From contig UEIF01000021.1 in NCBI GenBank assembly GCA_900468805.1, positions 435,397 through 499,396 of the forward strand: a DNA stretch of 64,000 bases, read 5' to 3'. Made by a program: the position numbers and the translations under genes. The notes under the pieces are model-generated. The model ran no database searches and was not told the DNA's origin. It was given only the letters and a program-made list of their open reading frames with translations. This DNA is from Hyphomicrobiales bacterium (GTDB taxonomy: Bacteria > Pseudomonadota > Alphaproteobacteria > Rhizobiales > Rhizobiaceae). Shown in pieces: positions 34,463 through 40,403 of the stretch (position 1 is the stretch's first letter; the number at the start of each line of letters is the position of its first letter).

Positions 34463-35176
34463 ATGACCGCTATCTCTTCAGCGAACAATGCGGCGCTGCT
34501 CATCCTGCAGCAGGCGAACGCATCGTTGCTTCCCACCAAACAGCAAGCCGGGAAATCGGCTGCCGACACTATCGCAGCTATCGCTAACGGCATTTCCAGC
34601 CAAACGAGCGCCGTAAAGACCCAGGCCTCATCGACAATCAACAGCGCGCTGCTCGACGTCAAAGAGAGCAACGACGGGATGGTGTCGAGCGCGCTCGATT
34701 TCCTGGATTCGGACAATTTCAAAACCAGCGATGCCGGTGTTACCGACGTCATCAAGAAGCTCATCAATGACGATGGGGACAAATTTGCCTCGCTGGTCAA
34801 AGCCGAAAAGGCGAAGAATCCCGGCATCAGCGATGACAATGCGATGGCCAACGCCATTCAGCGCCTGATCCGGTACAACAGATCCAAGTTCGGCGACGGC
34901 GAATTTGTGATCGGCTTCAAGCTTGGAAACGGTGGCAAGATCATCTCGAACATAGAAGACAAGAATGGAAACAGCACCAGCAATACCCTTATGGCGGGAT
35001 TGAAGACGGCCCAATCCTCACTGATCGAGGCGGGGATGATCATCAGCAGACCGGATGGTAGAAATACGGATGAGTTGAAAATGGCATCCTCAATGCTGAA
35101 CAACAGCAATTTTGGCAAAGCCTCGAACGACTTTGCGGCTTGGAACGACAAGTGGCGGGATGCGTTTGGCTTTTGA
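34463..35176 (+). CDS. Conserved-looking hypothetical protein, possible RTX-associated
   Basis: A 237-residue hydrophilic protein, start preceded by AGAGGAACG. The N-terminus (MTAISSANNAALLILQQANA) is helical and Ala/Ser/Gln-rich. The centre contains repeated Asp/Asn/Lys text (KLINDDGDKFASLVKAEKAK, NPGISDDNAMANAIQRLIRY). No signal peptide, membrane segment or catalytic motif is recognised. Codon use is less GC-biased than in its neighbours, suggesting transfer. A strong hairpin follows, and a fragment of an RTX-like calcium-binding protein lies just downstream on the other strand. I do not recognise the family with certainty. Confidence 0.6.
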   Translation: MTAISSANNAALLILQQANASLLPTKQQAGKSAADTIAAIANGISSQTSAVKTQASSTINSALLDVKESNDGMVSSALDFLDSDNFKTSDAGVTDVIKKLINDDGDKFASLVKAEKAKNPGISDDNAMANAIQRLIRYNRSKFGDGEFVIGFKLGNGGKIISNIEDKNGNSTSNTLMAGLKTAQSSLIEAGMIISRPDGRNTDELKMASSMLNNSNFGKASNDFAAWNDKWRDAFGF

Positions 35177-35206
35177 GGCCGGCTACAATTCCGATACCTG
35201 CGAAGA

Positions 35207-35233
35207 GGCCCAGATCGAACGTCGATCTGGGCC
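35207..35233 (+). terminator. Hairpin after the 237-residue hypothetical gene
   Basis: Perfect 12-bp stem GGCCCAGATCGA / TCGATCTGGGCC with a 3-base loop, 31 bp after the stop codon. The following GATTTCGTTC is only weakly T-rich. Confidence 0.65.
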
Positions 35234-35251
35234 GATTTCGTTCAGGTCCGT

Positions 35252-35398
35252 TTATGCAAAAAGCAGATCGGAGCCATCGATCGCGTCGAACTCCAGGAGT
35301 GCCGAGGCGCCGGAGTTGTAGAGGTTCGCGAGCGTGACGGACGAGCCAACGACGATTTTGTCGATACCGTCGGCCCAGTCATAGATCGTGTCGATACC
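35252..35398 (-). pseudogene. C-terminal relic of an RTX-like calcium-binding protein
   Basis: Reading the minus strand gives about 48 codons with no start: GIDTIYDWADGIDKIVVG, then SSVTLANLYNSGASALLEF and DAIDGSDLLFA before a TAA at 35252-35254. The Gly-Asp-rich, beta-roll-like text followed by a short hydrophobic end is typical of the C-terminus of hemolysin-type (RTX) secreted proteins. The upstream part is gone, and the homology breaks where the glycosyltransferase relic begins on the other strand. I infer loss by deletion or recombination. Confidence 0.55.
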
Positions 35399-35426
35399 TT
35401 GGGTTGCCAATCACTGGCACGAGTGA
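35394..35426 (+). pseudogene. Relic of the 3' end of a second glycosyltransferase gene
   Basis: Eleven codons reading IPWVANHWHE and a TGA stop match the end of the glycosyltransferase at 34264-34296 (TPWVADHWHE and TAA). The two differ at six of 33 bases, mostly silent third-position changes, which points to a diverged coding paralogue or orthologue and not a recent copy. The rest of that gene is absent. Confidence 0.55.
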
Positions 35427-35489
35427 CACTCTAACGGAACAATTTCCCACGCCGAATGTTGTCCGCCCAGGGAAACGTTGGGTGCTCTC

Positions 35490-35993
35490 ATGCGTCCTCT
35501 TCTGATCGCAACATTGCTCTCGCTTTCATGCCTGTCTGCCAACGCGAATGCGGCCGACACCGACTTTCTGAACTCGCTGGCAGGCGACTGGGATGGGGGC
35601 GGAATGGTCCTGACCAAGATCGGCGGCACGAAGGTCAATGTCTCCTGCAATCTGAAATCCAACGCGAGTGCTTCCGCAGTGTCCATGAACGGCAGCTGTC
35701 GCGCTCTCGCCATCGTCACGAGAACCTTTTCGGCAAATGTAAAGGCGGCCGGTCAACGCTACACCGGCAACTACACCGGGCCATCGGGCCAGCCTTCCAT
35801 GCTTGTCGGCAGCCGGAAAGGCGATGCTCTCAACTTCAATGTCACCTGGGCTCACATCACCAATGGCGACCGAAAAGCAAACTTGATGATCGAAAAGGTC
35901 GGGCAGAACGGGCTTCGCCTGCAGACTGTCGATCGGGATCCCGCCTCAGGCCGATCCGTGGTGACAAGCCGCATCGATCTGCAGCGGCAATGA
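35490..35993 (+). CDS. Secreted or periplasmic protein of unknown function
   Basis: The ATG at 35490 gives 167 residues beginning with a Sec signal peptide (MRPLLIATLLSLSCLSANAN, cleavage after ANA). Upstream TTG/GTG codons are less likely. The mature part is small and beta-rich (FLNSLAGDWDGGGMVLTKIG, GQRYTGNYTGPSGQPSMLVG), with two cysteines (CNLKS and GSCRAL) that may form a disulfide. It resembles lipocalin-like periplasmic proteins of rhizobia, but no family is firmly recognised. It is flanked by pseudogene fragments and an AlpA-like gene. Confidence 0.68.
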   Translation: MRPLLIATLLSLSCLSANANAADTDFLNSLAGDWDGGGMVLTKIGGTKVNVSCNLKSNASASAVSMNGSCRALAIVTRTFSANVKAAGQRYTGNYTGPSGQPSMLVGSRKGDALNFNVTWAHITNGDRKANLMIEKVGQNGLRLQTVDRDPASGRSVVTSRIDLQRQ

Positions 35994-36129
35994 CGGCCGG
36001 ATCGTTGCCTCAAACAGTCGTTTCGATCCTGTAGTCTCGCATCCATCGGCGCGCATCGCATTGAAATGCATTGCGTTTATATAGACAACCGTCATCGCCC
36101 ATACTGCCTCTAGCCTGAAAACTAGAGGA

Positions 36130-36369
36130 ATGAGCATGACTGGCAGCGCAATCTCCTACACACTTTTAAGCACCAGCGACGTTCAGAAGATTGCCCCGGT
36201 TTCGAACGTGACGCTCTGGCGCTGGGTGAGAGACGGCAAGTTTCCCGCCCCCATACAGGTCGCGAAAAACAATTTCTGGAGGTCCGACGAAGTTGCCGCC
36301 TGGATGGATGAAATGTCCTCCAGGCGCGGCGCGCCAGATCGGAAAGCCCTTTCGCAGAACCGCAGCTAG
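36130..36369 (+). CDS. AlpA-like excisionase/regulator
   Basis: A 79-residue MerR-fold HTH protein: LLSTSDVQKIAPVSNVTLWR, then WVRDGKFPAPIQVAKNNFWR and SDEVAAWMDEM. This is the text of AlpA/phage transcriptional regulators, which activate integrase or excision genes in integrative elements. CTAGAGGA precedes the start. No integrase gene is found in the window, so this is probably left over from an element that has decayed. It lies 32 bp before the primase fragment. Confidence 0.8.
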   Translation: MSMTGSAISYTLLSTSDVQKIAPVSNVTLWRWVRDGKFPAPIQVAKNNFWRSDEVAAWMDEMSSRRGAPDRKALSQNRS

Positions 36370-36401
36370 CCGCCGGCTTCCACATTTCATGCGGATATCA
36401 A

Positions 36402-36776
36402 ATGGATAGAATATCGGAATACGCGCCGTCGTCGAGGACGGGCGTCTCTAGCGATGTCGAACGATTGCGCCGCGATATGTCCCTGTCTTCGACAGCAGCG
36501 CAATACGGCTACAAGCTCACCCGCAACGGGCAGGAGTTCGCTACATGCTGCCCGTTCCACGCCGAAAACACCCCGTCATTCACGATCTTCATCGGGCAGG
36601 ATGGCGTCGAGCGTTTCCATTGCTTCGGCTGCGCGCCCCTTCGCAAAATGTCTAGATTCAGGAAGAGAAAGCGTCCCTTATGCGTCCAAATGGGCGCTCG
36701 GTGCTCTCGGTGGAGGGGGCGAACGCCCAAATGGAGGGTGCTGGAGGGAACCGCACTCTCCGGTTCAAATAATTGA
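36402..36776 (+). pseudogene. Truncated CHC2 zinc-finger primase fused to a dispersed repeat
   Basis: The first 78 codons encode a normal CHC2 zinc ribbon (YGYKLTRNGQEFATCCPFHA, then ENTPSFTIFIGQDGVERFHC and FGC; zinc ligands Cys-x2-His ... Cys-x2-Cys). The expected continuation (GDVIDF and the TOPRIM domain) is missing. Downstream, the frame runs into a copy of the dispersed hairpin repeat (36668-36699) and ends at 36776. The product would be 124 residues, far short of a primase or primase-helicase. It follows the AlpA-like gene and marks a dead mobile element. Confidence 0.7.
36668..36699 (-). repeat. Dispersed rhizobial hairpin repeat, copy 1 (inside primase remnant)
   Basis: Read on the minus strand, GCGCCCATTTGGACGCATAA followed by GGGACGCTTT matches copies at 41661 and 59463 at about 25 of 30 positions. 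In the primase frame it encodes RPLCVQMGARCS, and the opposite strand of the 41661 copy encodes RPLCVRMDARRS, which confirms common descent. Confidence 0.65.
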
Positions 36777-36928
36777 AATATATAGGTATAAATGAATGGA
36801 GGGGGCGGAGGGAGCGAATTGCTCAAACATGCCGGAAGCCACTTATGCCGGCATTGATACAGGCGGTATGCACGACGCTTGCGGAGAGTCTTGGAAATGC
36901 CCCTCCGCCCCCTCCGGCCCCCTCCGCG
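36711..36928. repeat. G-rich direct repeats and a 15-bp inverted repeat
   Basis: TGGAGGG occurs four times (36711, 36732, 36742, 36797). GGAGGGGGCGGAGGG at 36798-36812 is repeated exactly as its complement at 36901-36915, spanning 118 bp. A further CCCCCTCCGC follows at 36919. No ORF is supported between 36777 and 37188. It could be the end structure of a small element or an old iteron-type site next to the primase remnant. Confidence 0.5.
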
Positions 36929-37188
36929 AGCCGGTCGCGCGGTTTTGACGATCTGAGCTGATGCTTCGCTCTAGCCGCCCAGCCGCGAGGAATGCGCGAC
37001 TATCGACGCGGTAACCACTCCAGTTTTTGAGATAGCAAAGGGCATTCTTTCATCTCGCGTCGGCACACCGATGGGAAAAGAGGCCAAGCGATGGGCAACT
37101 GCATGGATGGAAAGCCGTTATTTCAGCAAGATGGCGAGCGCATGCAGAAGTTTCATTCTTACCGGCTCTGACGTTCGATAGTCTGTGG

Positions 37189-37317
37189 ATGAAGGCGAGC
37201 GCCGCTAACGTCGGCGCCTACGAACTCACAGCACCAGTTTCCGAGGATAGCTCACCGCTCGGTCAGCTCGTCCGCCTTATGGCTTCCATGCTTCAACTCA
37301 ACATGGAGCAGGCATGA
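37189..37317 (+). CDS. Small ORF coupled to the acidic protein gene
   Basis: A 42-codon frame (MKASAANVGAYELTAPVSED, then SSPLGQLVRLMASMLQLNME and QA) that ends in the ATGA overlap with the next gene. The frame remains open upstream of the ATG for at least 16 codons, so this may be the tail of a longer, broken gene. No ribosome-binding site is clear. The overlap is the main reason to consider it real. Confidence 0.35.
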   Translation: MKASAANVGAYELTAPVSEDSSPLGQLVRLMASMLQLNMEQA

Positions 37318-37652
37318 TGGAAGCTCCTATTCATACCCCTGCCGCGCCTTTCATTGGGCCGGCACCACTCGTCCGCCTGACAGAATTGCGCCGCACCGCA
37401 CTTGAGGCATTGACAGAGGAACTGATTGCGTTGCTGGATCTGGCCGACGGCAACACGGACCTTGAAGACAATGCCGATGACGAGCCATCACTTGGCAGCG
37501 CGGCCAGATGCAGCGGCAACGAGTGCGTTGAAGATTTGGAGCTCGACGATTGCGACGACGAGGACGGCGGAGACGAGGAGCCGACCATGGGATGGACTGG
37601 GTTGCCATCGAGCACATGCACTACCTCACATCCCAACCGGGAAAGCGAGTGA
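37314..37652 (+). CDS. Acidic hypothetical protein of mobile-element type
   Basis: A 112-residue, strongly acidic protein: LTEELIALLDLADGNTDLED, NADDEPSLG, VEDLELDDCDDEDGGDEEPT and MGWT. The repeated pattern LED-x-D-EPSLG and DEEDGGDEEP-x-x-GW is one I associate with small proteins found near primase and AlpA genes in rhizobial phages and integrative elements. The start overlaps the preceding small ORF (ATGA). No domain or function is known to me. It may be functional even though the surrounding element is decayed. Confidence 0.6.
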   Translation: MMEAPIHTPAAPFIGPAPLVRLTELRRTALEALTEELIALLDLADGNTDLEDNADDEPSLGSAARCSGNECVEDLELDDCDDEDGGDEEPTMGWTGLPSSTCTTSHPNRESE

Positions 37653-37773
37653 GATTCGACGTCGCGAACCGCGAGATGCAAAAACTTTAGAAAATTCGAA
37701 AATAAAAAACTATTCGTGCAATTTGATGATACTGTGGCGACTATTAGAATAATATTTTAGTAAGGGTAAAATC

Positions 37774-37890
37774 ATGAAATCGTTTTTTCCTGAAATGTCT
37801 ACGAGGCAGATAGTCGTTTTTATGATCGAGACATCCGTTCTCGTCGCATCGCTCGTTGCCATCCTCTCTGTAACGATACCTATGCTCTGA
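37774..37890 (+). CDS. Small single-pass membrane protein (38 residues)
   Basis: Below usual ORF cut-offs. ATG at 37774 follows AAGGG with 7-base spacing in an AT-rich leader. The product has a short polar N-terminus (MKSFFPEMSTRQ) and one hydrophobic helix from about residue 13 to 37 (IVVFMIETSVLVASLVAILS). A strong terminator lies 63 bp downstream with no other gene before it, which supports a short independent transcript. Function is unknown; single-helix peptides of this size can be toxins or regulators of membrane complexes. Confidence 0.5.
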   Translation: MKSFFPEMSTRQIVVFMIETSVLVASLVAILSVTIPML

Positions 37891-37952
37891 TTTCGATGCC
37901 CTTGTGAGTTTAAGCGGGAGCGTTTTTGAAAACGGACGTTCCTCTGGCGAAT

Positions 37953-37994
37953 AAAAAGGGGCTCGTCTTTGTATCGAGTGACGAGCCCCTTTTT
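37953..37994. terminator. Strong bidirectional terminator
   Basis: Perfect 15-bp stem (AAAAAGGGGCTCGTC with its complement) and a 12-base loop. The arms supply a T-run on either strand. It terminates the small membrane-protein transcript on the plus strand. Confidence 0.88.
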
Positions 37995-38421
37995 ATCCCG
38001 CCGAAGCGGGCAAGCTTTTCTGAGGAAAGGTGGGACCGCGCAGCCGAAGCGATTGAAGGGTCAAACGGGGCGTGCATCCCCCGCGTGGTCCACGCGACTG
38101 TAACTGCCACTGTGCTTAAAAGTGCCGGTAGACTTTGCCTCGAGCGGCAAACACCAGGACTTTCAACTGGTCGAAGTTGTGGACGCCTTGACGCGATTAC
38201 TTGGGTATTTGCGGAGAGGTCGCATTCGTGCGCCGGCGCTTAGATTGAGCGCACTCCAGGGGGGTGATCTATCGTATTCTTCGAATCATGGTTGCGGAGG
38301 AGCGGATGCCGATAGGGAAACTTTGGGCGGGACGAATATTCGGAACAAACACCGGAAACCTCTTTATTTCCCTCGCCGGCCGCGTTCTGGATATCCATCG
38401 TTGACTGCCTCAAGGAAGTAG
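37995..38421. other. Gap with one weak ORF
   Basis: No gene is firmly supported. A 99-codon frame from GTG 38122 to a TAG at 38419-38421 starts with plausible text (MPVDFASSGKHQDFQLVEVV, then DALTRLLGYLRRGRIRAPAL) but turns basic and low-quality after about residue 50. The stop abuts the next gene's ATG. It may be a decayed gene. Confidence 0.35.
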
Positions 38422-38769
38422 ATGCGGACCGTCAGGGACGAGCGCGAATTCGAGCTTAATTTCGCTATGGAGTCTCGCCGCCTATCCGAGATCCTCGCTG
38501 CCGAGCATCTTCTACTTAGGAGTGGCGTTGAATCCGGCGAGATAAAGATCATCACCAGTGCCGAATCCAGAAACCTCTCTGGATATCATCCGGAGGTCAT
38601 CAGGGACGAAGTTTGGAGAGGAGCGTTGGCGGCGGCTAAGCGCACGGAAGAAGAAGTCGGATTGGAGAATTTGGGACCGTGGACCGATTTTGAATGGGGC
38701 ATGGTCAACGGCAAACTTTCCGCCCTTCGATGGGTGCTTGGCGAAGAATGGGACATGCTCGACACCTAA
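38422..38769 (+). CDS. Hypothetical protein, rhizobial
   Basis: A 115-residue soluble protein, start preceded by AAGGAAG. The C-terminal half (LGPWTDFEWGMVNGKLSALR, then WVLGEEWDMLDT) is compact and reads like a conserved block that I have seen in uncharacterised rhizobial proteins. The N-terminus is charged and helical (VRDEREFELNFAMESRRLSE). No signal peptide, membrane segment or catalytic motif is visible. It is the last gene before tRNA-Thr, in the same accessory patch. Function is unknown. Confidence 0.6.
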   Translation: MRTVRDEREFELNFAMESRRLSEILAAEHLLLRSGVESGEIKIITSAESRNLSGYHPEVIRDEVWRGALAAAKRTEEEVGLENLGPWTDFEWGMVNGKLSALRWVLGEEWDMLDT

Positions 38770-38913
38770 TTGGCGCCGTTATGCAGGATGACTTGGCCTA
38801 GCCAGACGCCTGCCTGGAGGTAGCAATGCGGTCGCACGGCGCGAAAAACGGATCCGTGCTCCGTAAATTCGAAAAACCTCTAAGGCTCAATGCATTGAAT
38901 TCACTAAGAAAAA

Positions 38914-38989
38914 TGGTGCCGCTTAGGTGACTCGAACACCTGACCCCATCATTACGAATGATGTGCTCTACCGACTGAGCTAAAGCGGC
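38914..38989 (-). tRNA. tRNA-Thr(CGT)
   Basis: A 76-nt cloverleaf on the minus strand with encoded CCA. Acceptor GCCGCTT pairs with AAGCGGC; D-arm AGCTCAGTCGGTAGAGC; anticodon stem CATCA/TGATG around loop TTCGTAA (anticodon CGT); T-arm with GGTTCGA-type loop (GTTCGAGTC). Its 3' end points towards the decayed patch at 34.3-38.9 kb, the usual orientation for an integration site. Confidence 0.95.
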
Positions 38990-39114
38990 AATCCGGCGGG
39001 CGAAGCATGAGGCCCGCGATTTGCATGGGGCTGATACAGCCATTGTCCGAAGATTTCAAGCACCCTCTTATGCCCTCGGGCAAAAAAGCTGAAGCCTGTG
39101 GAAAGGCCCGTCGT

Positions 39115-40074
39115 TCAGAGCGCCAGCCGGGTGCGGGCGGCTTTATATTCCGCTTCCAGCCGGTCGACCAGCCTGGCGACCGGCTCCACCGCCTTGATCG
39201 CGCCGATGCCCTGGCCGCTGCCCCAGATGTCCTTCCAGGCCTTTGCGCCGCCCGTTGCCTGTTCGAAATCCATCTTCGAGGGATCGGCGTCAGGCAGATC
39301 GTCCGGGTCGAGGCCGGCTGCGCGAATGGAGGGTTTCAGGTAGTTGCCGTGCACGCCGGTGAAATAGTTCGAGTAGACGATATCGGCGGCAGCACCCTCG
39401 ACGATCGCCTGTTTGTAGGCATCGGAGGCGCGGGCCTCCTCCGTCGTGATGAAGGGGGTGCCGATATAGGCCATGTCGGCGCCCATCGCCTGTGCTGCCA
39501 GAATGGCGCCGCCGGTCGCAATCGAGCCGGCGAGCAGCAGCGGGCCGTCGAACCATTCGCGGATTTCCTGCACCAGTGCGAAGGGAGAAAGTGTGCCCGC
39601 ATGTCCGCCCGCACCTGCCGCGACGGCAATCAGCCCGTCGGCGCCCTTGCGGATCGCCGAATTGGCATGGCGGTTGTTGATGATGTCGTGCAGCACGATG
39701 CCGCCATAGGAATGCACCGCCGCATTCACTTCCGGCACGGCGCCGAGCGAGGAAATGACGACAGGCACTTTATATTTCACGCAGAGCATCAGATCGTGCT
39801 CCAGCCGCTTGTTCGACATGTGGACGATCTGGTTGACCGCGAAGGGCGCTGCCGGCCGTTCGGGATGCCTGGCATTGTAGTTGGCAAGATCTTCGGTGAT
39901 CATCGCTAGCCACTCGTCGAGCTGGCTTTCCGGCCGCGCGTTGAGTGCGGGAAAGGCGCCGATCACGCCGGCCTTGCATTGCGCCAGTGTCAGTGCCGGA
40001 TGGGAAATGATGAAAAGCGGGGAGCCGATGACCGGCAGTCTCAGGTTGTCCTTGAGGATCGGGGGCAGGGCCAT
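39115..40074 (-). CDS. Nitronate monooxygenase (2-nitropropane dioxygenase family)
   Basis: An FMN-dependent TIM-barrel enzyme that oxidises nitronates such as propionate 3-nitronate. The 319-residue protein has the family blocks LRLPVIGSPLFIISHPALTL (residues 12-31), AFPALNARP, VPVVISSLGAVPEVNAAVHS, the catalytic His/FMN region GLIAVAAGAGGHAGTLSPFA (about 146-165) and PLLLAGSIATGGAILAAQAM, GADMAYIGTPFITTEEA. A 22-bp TTGACGT-ACGTCAA site lies 14 bp upstream of the start and resembles one before fadD, which hints at acyl-CoA-linked control. Physiological substrate is not certain. Confidence 0.9.
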   Translation of the reverse strand: MALPPILKDNLRLPVIGSPLFIISHPALTLAQCKAGVIGAFPALNARPESQLDEWLAMITEDLANYNARHPERPAAPFAVNQIVHMSNKRLEHDLMLCVKYKVPVVISSLGAVPEVNAAVHSYGGIVLHDIINNRHANSAIRKGADGLIAVAAGAGGHAGTLSPFALVQEIREWFDGPLLLAGSIATGGAILAAQAMGADMAYIGTPFITTEEARASDAYKQAIVEGAAADIVYSNYFTGVHGNYLKPSIRAAGLDPDDLPDADPSKMDFEQATGGAKAWKDIWGSGQGIGAIKAVEPVARLVDRLEAEYKAARTRLAL

Positions 40075-40087
40075 GCTTCCACCATTT

Positions 40088-40109
40088 TTGACGTTTACGA
40101 AAACGTCAA
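40088..40109. promoter_or_regulatory. TTGACGT ... ACGTCAA site upstream of nitronate monooxygenase
   Basis: Arms TTGACGT and ACGTCAA with an 8-base centre TTACGAAA; one base (A for T) keeps the 22-bp site from being a perfect palindrome. Its right half is nearly the same as the fadD-upstream site at 9761-9776. The rest of the 329-bp gap to the next gene shows nothing else. Confidence 0.55.
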
Positions 40110-40403
40110 TTGATTATCAGAGCTGGCGCCCGAGGAAAAGAGTATGGCGGGAGCTAGCTTTCTTTTCCGTAATCCTGTCCACTTTCGGAATATCTAATGC
40201 ATGTCGCGCAAAACTGTGCGGCGGTTTGCGACTACGACATGCTGAAAACAGTGCTTCGAAGCGCTGCGCGGCGTCCTTATCCCCCGCCGATGCGCTCGCA
40301 AAAGGCTGCAAGGCTTGCGGTTTGCCGCACTTGACGCTACCGAATTTTGACAGGCATTCAATCTTTTGAGGTCGATGCCGGCACGAAACGTGAAGGGCCT
40401 GAT

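Noticed and set aside
37926..38243. 105-codon frame after the small membrane protein
   Set aside because: It reads through a perfect 15-bp terminator stem and turns to low-complexity Ser/Arg text.
34297..38913. A working defence island or prophage
   Set aside because: No integrase, nuclease, methylase, capsid or toxin-antitoxin pair was seen; key genes are truncated.
38914..38936. att direct repeat from the tRNA-Thr 3' end
   Set aside because: I looked for a second copy of the tRNA 3' end between 33 and 39 kb and did not find one by eye.
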